DNA of 64,000 bases from Parvibaculum sp. (GTDB lineage Bacteria; Pseudomonadota; Alphaproteobacteria; Parvibaculales; Parvibaculaceae). The DNA lies in the NCBI GenBank assembly GCA_031291615.1, contig JARLIS010000024.1, positions 62,001 to 126,000 on the forward strand, written 5' to 3'. Each line of letters begins with the position of its first letter. Position 1 is the first letter of the stretch. Positions 1 through 8,650 of the stretch are shown here, piece by piece. Both the position numbers and the translations under genes were made by a program. The notes beneath the pieces are model-generated. The model worked only from the letters and a program-made list of their open reading frames with translations, did no database searches and had not been told where the DNA came from.

Positions 1-3000
1 ACATAGACGCGCTTCTCGATGTATTTTCCGGCTGAAACCGTCGTCGCGCCGGACTGGGCGCTGTCGATCCGGAGCACATCGAGGCCAAGCGATTGCTGCA
101 CCCGGTCGAGAATGCCCACGCCGCTCACGCCGAACCCGTTGCCTGAAAGCTGCGCCAGAGTGTTGGCGAGCTGCACGCCTTCCGTCGCCGAAAGCTCGCC
201 CACGCCCTTGTTGAACAGAATGCGCGCCAGCAATTCGTCGCGCGGAAGATCGGGCGTCGATGAAAGCGCAATCGAAGGCGACGAGCTTTGCCCCGTCACG
301 CTGACAGTGGCGGCGAGGTCGCTGCGCTTGTAGTCGAGCGCAATGTCGAGGTTCGGATCGATGGGCGTTTCGCCGAGGAAACGCACCGCCCCCTTGGTGA
401 GCGTGAATGTCTTGCCGGCAAAATCGAAAGCGCCGCGCAGGCTCGTCAGCGTGCCCGTCACGGCAGGCGCCTCGGCCGGCCCCAAAATCTCAAGATCGCC
501 GGACCACAGCGAATCGAGGCCGCGCCCGCTGACGCGCGCGGGCTTGCCGATCGAAAGCTCGATGCCGAGTTGCAGCGGAATTCCGGGCTCCGCCGCCGCC
601 CGCGCCGCGCGCGACGGCACGCCGTTGATCTCGACGACGTCGATCTCGGGAATGCTTGCCGCAATGCTTTCCGGAATGCGGATTTGTGCATTCGTGGTAG
701 TGAGCTTTCCCTTGAGCGTCAGCGGCGCGTCCGCTTCCGGCGGAAAACGCGGACCCAGAAGCTGAAGCGCGCCGTCGACCGAAACATCGGCGTCGCTCCG
801 GCGCACCAGATGCGCATCGGCGAAATTCGCATTGATCGAAATGGCCGGGAAGGTGCCCCGGACGAGCGAGACCATGCCGTCGGCCTTCACCTTGCCCTGT
901 TCGCCGTCATCGGCATCGAGCGTGAAATTGAGGCTGCGGCTCTCGCTGCCTTCGAGCTTGAGCGTCAGGTGCTTCAGAAGCGTGCCGCTGTCGAAATTCT
1001 CGTAGCTGCCATCGGTGAGGTTCGCCGTGCCGTCGATGAGCGGTGCCGAAACATCGCCGCTCACGGTAAGCGCCACCTGCGCCGCCCCTGAGATCTGCTG
1101 GTTGCCGATGTCGGCAAGTGCCGCAAGCGAAGCGATTGGCCCCTCCCAGGTGAACTTGGCCGAAACGGGCCCGCGTCCGGCCGGCATCGGCCAGGCGCCC
1201 TTCGGGTCGCGGATCACGGGGAGCGAGGCGGTGAGGTCGAAGGGTTCGGTCGAAACGCCTTGCGCCCGCGCTGTCGCGTCGAACCGGCCTTTCGCCCATT
1301 GGCCGTCGACGGTGGCGTTGAAGGCAGGCCTGTCGCCCTCGAGCCCTTGCGAAATCGCGACCTCGTCGAAGCGGAGCGCGAGCGCGCCCGTGCCGCGCGC
1401 CGTATCGAGATCGAAGCTGCCGCTCGCCGTCCCCTCGATCGCATCGACGGGCATCAGCAGCGCCGCCAGATCGAGCGGGACCGCCTTGCCCTCGACATGA
1501 AGGCGCGCGGCCCGAGCGGCGATGGCGAAATCTGCGGTAAGAAGCCCCGCGCCGGGCGCGCCTCGCATGTCGATGGCGAGGCTTTTCGCCGCGATGCCGT
1601 TTGCCAGTTCGATGCGCACGGGCTTTGCAAGCGCCGCCGACGCCTCGCCCAGCGCCAGACGAAAGGCTTCGAGGTTCAGCGCAGCGCCGGTGAAACTTGC
1701 GCGCGTCGTCAGCGAGAGGGGCAGCGGTTTGGCCGCTTCGCGCATGCCTGCAATCTCGGCGGCGAGCGCCAGCCTGTCGAGCGGCCCCTGCGCGCGGATG
1801 TCGAACTTTGTCAGATGCGTGATACCCGCTTGACCGGACATCGCCGAAAGCCTCGCATCCACCGCCGCCTTGCCGAACAGGTCGGTCAGCGCCGCATCGA
1901 GCGTCGCATGGTCGAGCATGACGGCGACGCCGGGATCGAGGTCGAGCCGGCGCGCGGCAAAGGCGAGCGTCGCATTCTGCTTGCCGCCATGGGCGTCGAT
2001 GGCGAGTGTCAGATCGCCGGTGCCGCCAAGCGTCATTCCGGCAAGATCGGAGAAGGGCTTCAGCGCCACATTCTCACCCTTGATCGCGCCAGAGGCGAGG
2101 CCGTCCGGCGACAGGGCGAGCGCGCCGGCGAATTTCGCGCCGAAAATCTCCGCCTCGATCGCATCGAGCCGTGCGCCCCCCGCATCCGGCAATCCGAGCT
2201 TCGCATCGAGCGTCGCCTTGCCGCGCGGACCGTCGAAGCGGATGGCGAGCGGGCCTTCGCCGCCTTGCGCCGCCACGGCATTGAGCGTCAGCGAGGTGAG
2301 CGCAACGCCGGCGACGGAACCGCGCGCAAGCGTTGCGGCGAGCGAGAGACGCGGCCTTGCGATGTTGCCCGCAAGTTGCGCCTTGACGTCGAGCTTGCCC
2401 GTGGCTTCGCCCGGCAGCAGCGCCGCCGCATTTTCGGCGGTGAAACTTGCCTCGCCCGACAGAATGCCCGTCGCGCCCTGCGAGGCCGTGGCGTGGAACC
2501 GATAGGCGCCGGTCGCGGGCGTCACGGTGAGCGAAGGGATCGCGATGCCGCCTTCTTTGGTCAGCAGCAGCGAGCCGTCGGCGGAAATCTGTCCGCCGAT
2601 CAGGCGATTGAGCCGCGCGTCGCCCGCATCGAGGCCCCGGCTTTCGACGGTGAAATCGCCGCCGCCGGAACCGTCCGCCTCCATTGCGAAAGGCGCGACC
2701 TTGAGCGAAAACGCGCCCGCAAGTTTCTGGCCCAGCATCGCGCCGAGCGGCGCTGCGTCCTTGACGTCTGCTTCGCCCGCTCCCTTGACGCTGCCGTCGA
2801 ACCCGACATCGCCCGCAAATTTCATCTCGCCGAACGCGCCTGTCGCTGTCGCCTGGGCGAGCCGGGCAATGCCGCGCGCCATGTCGATCTTTCCTGCGGC
2901 CTGCCAGCCAAGCGGTGAAAGCGCGGCGCTTCCGGGCCTGTCGAGCAGAAGGTCGAGGCCGGTAAGCGTTCCTTGCCCGTCAAAGGCATGGGGCGCCGCG

Positions 3001-4061
3001 ACCGACGCGGTGCCGAGACGCGCATCGCCTGTGAGCGCAAGCCGTCCCGCCTCGATCGAAAATCCGGTGAGCGACAGCGTATCGTCCCGTCTCCATTGCA
3101 GCTTGCCGGAGGCGCGCGCCTCCCGCGCATGGCCGAAATCGGCAAGGTTGCGGGCGACGAATGCGCCTGCCGCCGAACCGGTGAAATCGACGTCGAGCGC
3201 CGCATCCCAACGGCCCTTTGCCGAGGCCGTAAGCCTGAGCGTGTCTCCGCCGTCGATCCCGACCTCGCCGCTCACCGCGCCGTCGAGGCTTTGCGCCGCA
3301 GCGGTCAGCGTGACGCGCGACGCGCCCTCTATATGGCCGAGCGTGGCGGCAAGACCGGGCCGCCCCGCCGCGCCGTCTTCGGCGCTGACATTCAGCGTGA
3401 CGATCCTGTGGCGAAGATCGAGAACCCCCTGCGCGTCGAGCCTGCCCGGCACATTGTCCGTGCGGAGCGCCTTGAGCCCGAAGTCGAGCCTGTCTCTGGC
3501 ATAGCCGAGCCGCGCATCCGCGTTGAGCGTGGCGAGCATGCCTTGCGTGCCGGGCTCCGCCAGCGCCCGTCCGAGCGATACGCTTTCGAGATGCGCCGCG
3601 TCGATCCTGAGCGCGAAGGGAAGGACGGGCAGGGCAAAGCCGCTCGCCGCGCTTTCCGTCGTATCCGTTTCACCCGGCGCGCGCGGAATGGAAAGCCCGC
3701 TGGCGTTGAGCTCCACGATATGCATCTCGCCGCGCAGCAGCGCCGAAGGCCGCCAGTCGAGCGTGGCGCTGTCGAGCGTCAGCCATGCGCCGCCCGCATC
3801 GCCGACCGTGAGCTTGCGGATGATGAGCCGGTCCGGCCACGAGCCTTCGATGCTGCCGATGGAGACCTTCGTTTCGCCCTTGTTGATTTCGGCAAGCGCG
3901 AAGTCGAGTGCGGCCTGCCGGATGGGCGCGACGCCGAGCAGCATCAGCGCAAGCGCGACGATGCCGAGCGCGATGCCCGCAACGGCGAGCGCGACGGCGG
4001 CGACGCTTCGCATCAGGCCGGGCGCCGTTCTCCATTGCGGATTTTGTGGAGTTGCCGCCAT
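1..4061 (-). CDS. tamB: Translocation and assembly module subunit TamB (3' end outside window)
   Basis: TamB is an inner-membrane-anchored, periplasm-spanning beta-helical protein that works with TamA in placing proteins and lipids in the outer membrane. The frame is open from the ATG at 4061 to the left edge, about 1,350 residues. It starts with one hydrophobic segment (residues about 17-45), followed by long repetitive beta-rich sequence full of short Gly/Ala/Asp strands. The last visible part (VSAGKYIEKRVYV) is typical of the C-terminal DUF490 domain, so roughly 80-110 residues are missing. The start ATG shares one base with the tamA stop codon (TGATG), which implies translational coupling. 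The call is firm for family; no frame break was seen while translating it. Confidence 0.93.
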   Translation of the reverse strand, partial: MAATPQNPQWRTAPGLMRSVAAVALAVAGIALGIVALALMLLGVAPIRQAALDFALAEINKGETKVSIGSIEGSWPDRLIIRKLTVGDAGGAWLTLDSATLDWRPSALLRGEMHIVELNASGLSIPRAPGETDTTESAASGFALPVLPFALRIDAAHLESVSLGRALAEPGTQGMLATLNADARLGYARDRLDFGLKALRTDNVPGRLDAQGVLDLRHRIVTLNVSAEDGAAGRPGLAATLGHIEGASRVTLTAAAQSLDGAVSGEVGIDGGDTLRLTASAKGRWDAALDVDFTGSAAGAFVARNLADFGHAREARASGKLQWRRDDTLSLTGFSIEAGRLALTGDARLGTASVAAPHAFDGQGTLTGLDLLLDRPGSAALSPLGWQAAGKIDMARGIARLAQATATGAFGEMKFAGDVGFDGSVKGAGEADVKDAAPLGAMLGQKLAGAFSLKVAPFAMEADGSGGGDFTVESRGLDAGDARLNRLIGGQISADGSLLLTKEGGIAIPSLTVTPATGAYRFHATASQGATGILSGEASFTAENAAALLPGEATGKLDVKAQLAGNIARPRLSLAATLARGSVAGVALTSLTLNAVAAQGGEGPLAIRFDGPRGKATLDAKLGLPDAGGARLDAIEAEIFGAKFAGALALSPDGLASGAIKGENVALKPFSDLAGMTLGGTGDLTLAIDAHGGKQNATLAFAARRLDLDPGVAVMLDHATLDAALTDLFGKAAVDARLSAMSGQAGITHLTKFDIRAQGPLDRLALAAEIAGMREAAKPLPLSLTTRASFTGAALNLEAFRLALGEASAALAKPVRIELANGIAAKSLAIDMRGAPGAGLLTADFAIAARAARLHVEGKAVPLDLAALLMPVDAIEGTASGSFDLDTARGTGALALRFDEVAISQGLEGDRPAFNATVDGQWAKGRFDATARAQGVSTEPFDLTASLPVIRDPKGAWPMPAGRGPVSAKFTWEGPIASLAALADIGNQQISGAAQVALTVSGDVSAPLIDGTANLTDGSYENFDSGTLLKHLTLKLEGSESRSLNFTLDADDGEQGKVKADGMVSLVRGTFPAISINANFADAHLVRRSDADVSVDGALQLLGPRFPPEADAPLTLKGKLTTTNAQIRIPESIAASIPEIDVVEINGVPSRAARAAAEPGIPLQLGIELSIGKPARVSGRGLDSLWSGDLEILGPAEAPAVTGTLTSLRGAFDFAGKTFTLTKGAVRFLGETPIDPNLDIALDYKRSDLAATVSVTGQSSSPSIALSSTPDLPRDELLARILFNKGVGELSATEGVQLANTLAQLSGNGFGVSGVGILDRVQQSLGLDVLRIDSAQSGATTVSAGKYIEKRVY

Positions 4062-6031
4062 CAGAAGGCCTGCCCGAGCGAAAAATAAAGCTGGAACGCA
4101 TCGTCGATGCCGCGCCGGCGATTGAGCGGCACGCCGACATCGAAGCGCACCGGCCCGATGGCCGTGTAATAGCGAAGCCCGAGCCCCGTGCCCCATTGCA
4201 GCGGCTGATTGAGCTTGGGCGTCAAGGTCGAATAGGCATTGCCGCCGTCGAGAAAGGCGACGAGACCGATCGTGTCGGACAGGCGGTAGCGCACTTCGCT
4301 GCTCGCCTCGATGACGGAGCGCCCGCCGAGCGGCGTATTCGACGCATCGAGCGGCCCCACCTTCTGATAGCCATAACCGCGGATCGAGCCGCCGCCGCCC
4401 GCATAAAAGCGGATCGAGCCCGGCACGCCGACCGTATCCTTCGCGAACATCGTCCCGTAGCGCCCGCGCAGCGCCAGCGTGAAGTCGGGCGACCCGTCGC
4501 TCCGCGCGCCGAAGTTCCAATAGGTCGAGCCCGTCGCCTCGGCCTTGGTGAAGGCCGTCGCCGCGCCGTCGCTCGTGCCGGCATAGGGCGTGACCGAAAG
4601 ACCGAGGCGCGCGCCCTCGGTCGGATCGAGCAGATTGTTCGCGCCGTCATAACGCCCCGTCAGCGGCACGCCGAACAGCCGATAGGCGTGGCTGCCCGTG
4701 CTGTCGTTGGTGCGGTCGACTTCAAAGGAGACGCCGCCCGTCGCCGCGATCGTCGGCGTCAATTGCCGCGTCAGCGCCACGCCGGTCTTGATGCGGTTTT
4801 CGTCGTAGGCGTCCGTATTGTCATGCGCGACCTCGAAATTGGCGAGCAGGCTCTGGTCGTCGCGCAGGAAATGCGGCTTGACGAAAGCCGCCTTCGCCGA
4901 CTGGCTGATCTGCGCGAGAACGAGATTGAGGTCGAGCTTTTCGCCCGCGCCGAAGAGATTGCGATGCTGCCAGGAGCCGGTGACGCCCGCGCCTTCGTCG
5001 GACGACCATCTGGCGCCGATGCCGACCGAGCGATGCGGCCGTTCCGAAAGTTTCAGCACCTGGTTGGCAAGCCCGTCCGCATCGTCCTGCGTTTCGAGCG
5101 AAATCTGGTCGAAAAGGCCCGACTGGCGCAGCGCCTTCACCGTCTCGTCCGCCTTGCGTCGGTCATAGGGCTCGCCTTCTTTGAACTTGGCGAGGGACTG
5201 TACGTATGACGATTTGGTGCGCCCCTTGGCGTTCTCGACCTTGAGCGCGCCGAAGCGTTTCGGTGCGCCCGCATTGATCGAAAGCACGACGTCGGCGACA
5301 TTCGCCGCGAGATCGACGGTGACGGTCCGCTCGGCGATCTTCGGCGCGGGGTGGCCATGGTTCTGAAGCCAGACAAGCGCATCGCGCGTCATGTCGAGCA
5401 CGCGCTGCGCCCGCACCGACCGGTTCGGCTGAAGGCCGATCTGCGCGCCGTCATGAATGAGCGATGCGGCGTCCGACGGATGATCGGGATAGACGATCCG
5501 GAAGCTGCGGATCATGGTGCGCGGGCCGAGCGTCACCCGATATGTGACGTCGAATATCCCGCCCTTGGCCTCCGCGATCACGGGCTCGACGCTGCCGTTG
5601 TAATAGGCTTCGGAACGCAAGACGCCGATGAGCCGGTCGGCGTCTTCATTGGCGCGGCGGCGCAATTGTCCGAGCGTGGTCGGCGCGGGAATCTTGTCGG
5701 TGCCGAGCTGCACGACGCTCGAAAGCAGCGCCTTGAGATCGTCCGGCAGCTTCGTGCCCACGACATTCGTATCGAAGCGAAGCCCGGCGACCTTGGGCGT
5801 AGCGTTTTGGGATGCGGAAGCCTGAGGAGGGTCAAGCGCGAGGCCGGGCCCCGCGCGCGAAGGCGTGAAGGTGATGAGGCTCGCAAACAACCCGAGCGCC
5901 AGCGCGGCCGCCACCGCGCCCGGCTCGAAACGCTCCGGCCACGACCGCCGGAGTTGCGCACGCCAAGACCCCCGCAAACCTCCAGGTTCGAGGGCGCGAA
6001 AAAAACCTGTTCGAAGCATGGCTGGGATCAT
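4061..6031 (-). CDS. tamA: Translocation and assembly module TamA, BamA/Omp85 family outer-membrane protein
   Basis: This is the outer-membrane partner of TamB: N-terminal POTRA repeats in the periplasm and a C-terminal 16-strand Omp85 beta-barrel. The 656-residue frame has a hydrophobic export segment around residues 37-58, POTRA-like sequence to about residue 320, and a barrel region ending in an aromatic C-terminus (LYFSLGQAF) as expected for BAM recognition. The IRGYG element (GGSIRGYGYQ) matches the conserved barrel loop 6 motif VRGY/IRGY of the family. ATG codons at 6031 and 6019 are both possible starts and neither has a clear Shine-Dalgarno. tamB follows with a one-base overlap, the usual tamA-tamB operon. 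Confidence 0.93.
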   Translation of the reverse strand: MIPAMLRTGFFRALEPGGLRGSWRAQLRRSWPERFEPGAVAAALALGLFASLITFTPSRAGPGLALDPPQASASQNATPKVAGLRFDTNVVGTKLPDDLKALLSSVVQLGTDKIPAPTTLGQLRRRANEDADRLIGVLRSEAYYNGSVEPVIAEAKGGIFDVTYRVTLGPRTMIRSFRIVYPDHPSDAASLIHDGAQIGLQPNRSVRAQRVLDMTRDALVWLQNHGHPAPKIAERTVTVDLAANVADVVLSINAGAPKRFGALKVENAKGRTKSSYVQSLAKFKEGEPYDRRKADETVKALRQSGLFDQISLETQDDADGLANQVLKLSERPHRSVGIGARWSSDEGAGVTGSWQHRNLFGAGEKLDLNLVLAQISQSAKAAFVKPHFLRDDQSLLANFEVAHDNTDAYDENRIKTGVALTRQLTPTIAATGGVSFEVDRTNDSTGSHAYRLFGVPLTGRYDGANNLLDPTEGARLGLSVTPYAGTSDGAATAFTKAEATGSTYWNFGARSDGSPDFTLALRGRYGTMFAKDTVGVPGSIRFYAGGGGSIRGYGYQKVGPLDASNTPLGGRSVIEASSEVRYRLSDTIGLVAFLDGGNAYSTLTPKLNQPLQWGTGLGLRYYTAIGPVRFDVGVPLNRRRGIDDAFQLYFSLGQAF

Positions 6032-6060
6032 ACAGATATTGATGCCCGCCCGAACCCGTC

Positions 6061-6089
6061 TTGACCGATTTAATGGTAACCATTAGGCT
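6061..6089 (+). promoter_or_regulatory. Candidate promoter and palindromic operator of the TetR gene
   Basis: A TTGACC -35-like element (6061-6066) is followed after 17 bases by a weak TAGGCT -10 (6084-6089). The spacer carries TAATGGT-A-ACCATTA (6071-6085), a perfect 7+7 palindrome around one central base. It lies 11 bases before the TetR start and between tamA and tetR, the usual place for a TetR autoregulatory operator. The promoter placement would give an almost leaderless mRNA. The palindrome is seen; its use is inferred. Confidence 0.5.
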
Positions 6090-6095
6090 CAATTC

Positions 6096-6788
6096 ATGGC
6101 AACGAAAGACACGATAACGGTCAAGCGCAGCGACACACGCACACAACTGATCCTCGCCGCCGAAAAACTGTTCGGCGACCGGGGCATCCACAGTGTGACC
6201 CTGAAGGAAATCAACCTCGCCGCCGGCCAGCGCAACGAATCGGCGCTGCATTACCATTTCGGTTCGAAGGCGGCACTCGTCGAAGCGATCATGCAGTATC
6301 GCGTGAAGATGATCGACGCGCGCCGCATCGCGAACCTCGATGCGCTCGAGCGCGAAGGCGGCGAGGGCGATCTCAGGTCGCTTCTCCTTGCTTCCTTCAT
6401 GCCCATGGCCGAGCTTCTGGGCACCGAGGAAGGTGTGCGCTTCATCCGCTTTCTTGCCCAGGTTCTGAACGATCCCGATTTCGACCTGCCGAGCATCGCC
6501 CTTCGCAGCGATTTCGAAGGCATCCGGCGCTCCAATGCGCTCATCATCGCGGCGCTCGGCGATCTTCCGCCGGAAATCGCGATCCTGCGCCAGCGTTTCA
6601 TCGTCGAAATGGCGGTGAGTTCGCTCGCCATCTGGACGCGCCACAACGACGCCGTCGCCGACGCGGCCGGACGCGAATTCTTCTGCGCCAATCTTTTCGA
6701 CTCCATCGTCGGCTTCCTCACGGCGCCGATCTCGACGGAGACGCTGGAAAGCCTGAAGCGCGCCACAAAAAAGAAAGACAGGAAATGA
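6096..6788 (+). CDS. TetR/AcrR family transcriptional regulator
   Basis: A 230-residue one-component repressor. The N-terminal helix-turn-helix (about residues 14-64) has the family pattern: an LFGDRG turn, a recognition region with NESALHYHFGSKAALVEAI, and then an all-helical ligand-binding domain. Its stop overlaps the start of the DUF1330 gene (ATGA, 6785-6788), so the two are co-translated. A perfect palindrome sits immediately upstream (6071-6085) and is the best candidate operator. Ligand unknown. The neighbouring minus-strand catabolic operon and the DUF1330 gene suggest it senses a small hydrophobic or acyl compound; this is inference. Confidence 0.9.
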   Translation: MATKDTITVKRSDTRTQLILAAEKLFGDRGIHSVTLKEINLAAGQRNESALHYHFGSKAALVEAIMQYRVKMIDARRIANLDALEREGGEGDLRSLLLASFMPMAELLGTEEGVRFIRFLAQVLNDPDFDLPSIALRSDFEGIRRSNALIIAALGDLPPEIAILRQRFIVEMAVSSLAIWTRHNDAVADAAGREFFCANLFDSIVGFLTAPISTETLESLKRATKKKDRK

Positions 6789-7201
6789 CTGCACTGATCG
6801 AGCCGACGCTCGCCCAGCTTGAAGCCTTTTCGAAGGCCGATCAGACCTCGCCCATCGCCATGGTCAATCTGCTGAAGTTCCGCGACAAGGCGGAATACGA
6901 AGACGGCCGCGACGCGAAGGGGCTCTCAGGCCGCGATGCCTATGGGCTTTACAGCGTCGTCGCGCTTCAGAAGATCACCGAAGTCGGCGGTCGCTTCTTC
7001 TGGGGCGGAATGAGCGAGCAGCTCGTCATCGGCGATGCCGACAGCGACTGGGACATGGTCGCCATCGTGCGCTATCCGACGCGCGCCGCCTTCCTCAGGA
7101 TGATCGCGATGCCGGACTATCTTGCGGCCTCCGTTCACCGCGTCGCGGGCCTCGCCCGCACCGCCATCGTCCAGTGTCCGGGAAGTTCCATTCCGGCCTG
7201 A
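6785..7201 (+). CDS. DUF1330 domain-containing protein
   Basis: A 138-residue protein of the ferredoxin-like, dimeric alpha/beta-barrel DUF1330 group. Supporting features are the early MVNLLKF strand, the GGRFFWGG turn and the WDMVAIVRYPTRAAFLRM strand-helix ending near the C-terminus, the order seen in that family. Function is not established; members often sit beside catabolic genes. The start overlaps the TetR stop by four bases. It ends 6 bases from the convergent alpha/beta hydrolase gene. Confidence 0.8.
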   Translation: MTALIEPTLAQLEAFSKADQTSPIAMVNLLKFRDKAEYEDGRDAKGLSGRDAYGLYSVVALQKITEVGGRFFWGGMSEQLVIGDADSDWDMVAIVRYPTRAAFLRMIAMPDYLAASVHRVAGLARTAIVQCPGSSIPA

Positions 7202-7207
7202 ACTGGC

Positions 7208-8086
7208 TTACTTCGCCAGAAACGCGTTGGTGATGGCGAGGAATTCGTCGAGCTTGTCGTGGTGCACCCAGTGGCCCGCGCCCTCGACGGCGACGATCTC
7301 CGCATTCTTGAAATGCTTTGCGCGGCCGTCGGCGACGGGATCGCTCGCCCAGCTTTCCGTGCCGCGAATGAGCAGCGTCGGGCAGGTGATGCGCGACCAG
7401 AGCAGCGTCGTCGTCTTTTCATCGAAGCCGTTCGGCGAGAAGGCGCGCACGTAATTGTCGAACTTCCAGCTATAGGTGCCGTCCTCGTTCTGGTTGACGC
7501 CGTGCACGGTGAGATGCCTTGCGCGCTCGGGCGACAGATGCGGGTTCTCGCCCTGCATGCGCTTATAGGCTTCCTCGATGGAGGCATAGCGGCGCGGCAG
7601 GCGGGCCGACAACTCGCGCAATTCGCCGATCCATTTGCGCAGGCGTTCGTCGGCCGTCTGGGTCAGCCGTTCGGCGATCATCTTGGGGCTGGGCCCGAGC
7701 CCTTCGATGACGACGAGCTTCTTCACCGTCTCGGGATAAAGCCCCGCATAGCGCAGCGAGATCGCCCCGCCCATCGAATGCGAAATGATGGTGAGCGGCG
7801 CGAGCTTCTTCTGATGGATGAGCTGCGCGATGTCATAGACGTAATCGTTGAACTCATAGGTGCCGCCGACGAGCCACTGGCTGTCGCCATGCCCGCGCAG
7901 ATCGGGTGCGATGACGTGATAGCGGTCGCGCAGCGCTGCCGCCACCCAGTCCCAGTTGCGGCAATGGTCGCGCCCGCCATGAACGAGCAGCAGCGGCGGC
8001 GCGCCTTCATTGCCCCAATCGACATAATGGAGACGCAGGCGCTGCGAGAAATAGATTTGCGAGGACGGGCCGATGGGTTCTGACAT
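7208..8086 (-). CDS. Alpha/beta hydrolase
   Basis: A 292-residue single-domain hydrolase. An oxyanion-hole HGG motif is at residues 36-38, the DLRGHGDS strand-turn at 62-69, the nucleophile elbow SHSMGG at 102-107 (Ser104), and the C-terminal GAGHWVHHD supplies the catalytic His. The substrate is not readable from sequence; esters, lactones or C-C bond substrates are possible. It is last in a minus-strand run SDR, PF10118 hydrolase, StyC-like membrane protein, hydrolase with 60 bases separating it from the previous gene, so it may be part of that operon. Confidence 0.88.
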   Translation of the reverse strand: MSEPIGPSSQIYFSQRLRLHYVDWGNEGAPPLLLVHGGRDHCRNWDWVAAALRDRYHVIAPDLRGHGDSQWLVGGTYEFNDYVYDIAQLIHQKKLAPLTIISHSMGGAISLRYAGLYPETVKKLVVIEGLGPSPKMIAERLTQTADERLRKWIGELRELSARLPRRYASIEEAYKRMQGENPHLSPERARHLTVHGVNQNEDGTYSWKFDNYVRAFSPNGFDEKTTTLLWSRITCPTLLIRGTESWASDPVADGRAKHFKNAEIVAVEGAGHWVHHDKLDEFLAITNAFLAK

Positions 8087-8146
8087 GGGGGAACTTGCGC
8101 TTGAGGCTGGACAGGCCTCGAGTCTAGCTCATGCCCCGCGCCCTCA

Positions 8147-8650
8147 CTAGGCCGTCTTCGCAAACCGCCAGACGCCGATGAGCGCCAGCACGACCATGAT
8201 GTGGACGGCGATGACGGGCGGCCAGCCGACGAGATAGATGATGTCGTTGGCAAGACCCGGCTTGAACGGCCCGCCGCCGAAGGCGAGCCCGCGCGTGCCG
8301 AAGATGGCGTTGAAAATGGTCGGCACGGTGAAGAGCCAGCCCTGAACGAGCGCCGCCCAGAACAGCCAGACGAATTGCCTGGGTCCGAGCCGCATGAACT
8401 GGCCGCCGAGCCCCAGCGCCATCAGCAGAAGCCCATGCGTGATGCCTTCCATATGCGCCATGCGCCAGGCGCGCCCGTCATCGGGAATGGAAACCGGAAT
8501 GTCGACGGGGAGCGGCCAGAGCACGATATGGCCGAGAAGCGCGAAGAACCACACCCAGCCGATCGCGACGGCGAGAGCGATGAGGCCGACGCCGTTCAGG
8601 AAAAAGAGCGCGCGCAGGCGTGTCGGCATCGTGTCCATGTCTGTCCTCAT
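8147..8650 (-). CDS. Four-helix membrane protein resembling styrene oxide isomerase (StyC)
   Basis: A 167-residue protein with about four transmembrane helices. The ATG at 8650 overlaps the upstream stop (ATGA), which fixes the start; longer in-frame extensions only run antisense-like through the neighbouring gene. It shares with StyC, as I remember that family, the size, the helix number, an (A/G)W-x-x-AH motif before the second helix (AWRMAH) and an RGL-x-FG-x-x-x-F-x-PG stretch between helices three and four. The His that binds heme in StyC appears kept, but nearby Asn and Tyr positions look changed, so the reaction may differ. Homology is a medium-confidence call; function is inference. 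Confidence 0.55.
   Translation of the reverse strand: MRTDMDTMPTRLRALFFLNGVGLIALAVAIGWVWFFALLGHIVLWPLPVDIPVSIPDDGRAWRMAHMEGITHGLLLMALGLGGQFMRLGPRQFVWLFWAALVQGWLFTVPTIFNAIFGTRGLAFGGGPFKPGLANDIIYLVGWPPVIAVHIMVVLALIGVWRFAKTA

Noticed and set aside
288..4125. Several long plus-strand open frames (for example 1260-2918 and 2973-4088)
   Set aside because: They are antisense to tamB, Arg-rich and without family features. The minus strand translates without a stop into a TamB protein with the right C-terminal motif.
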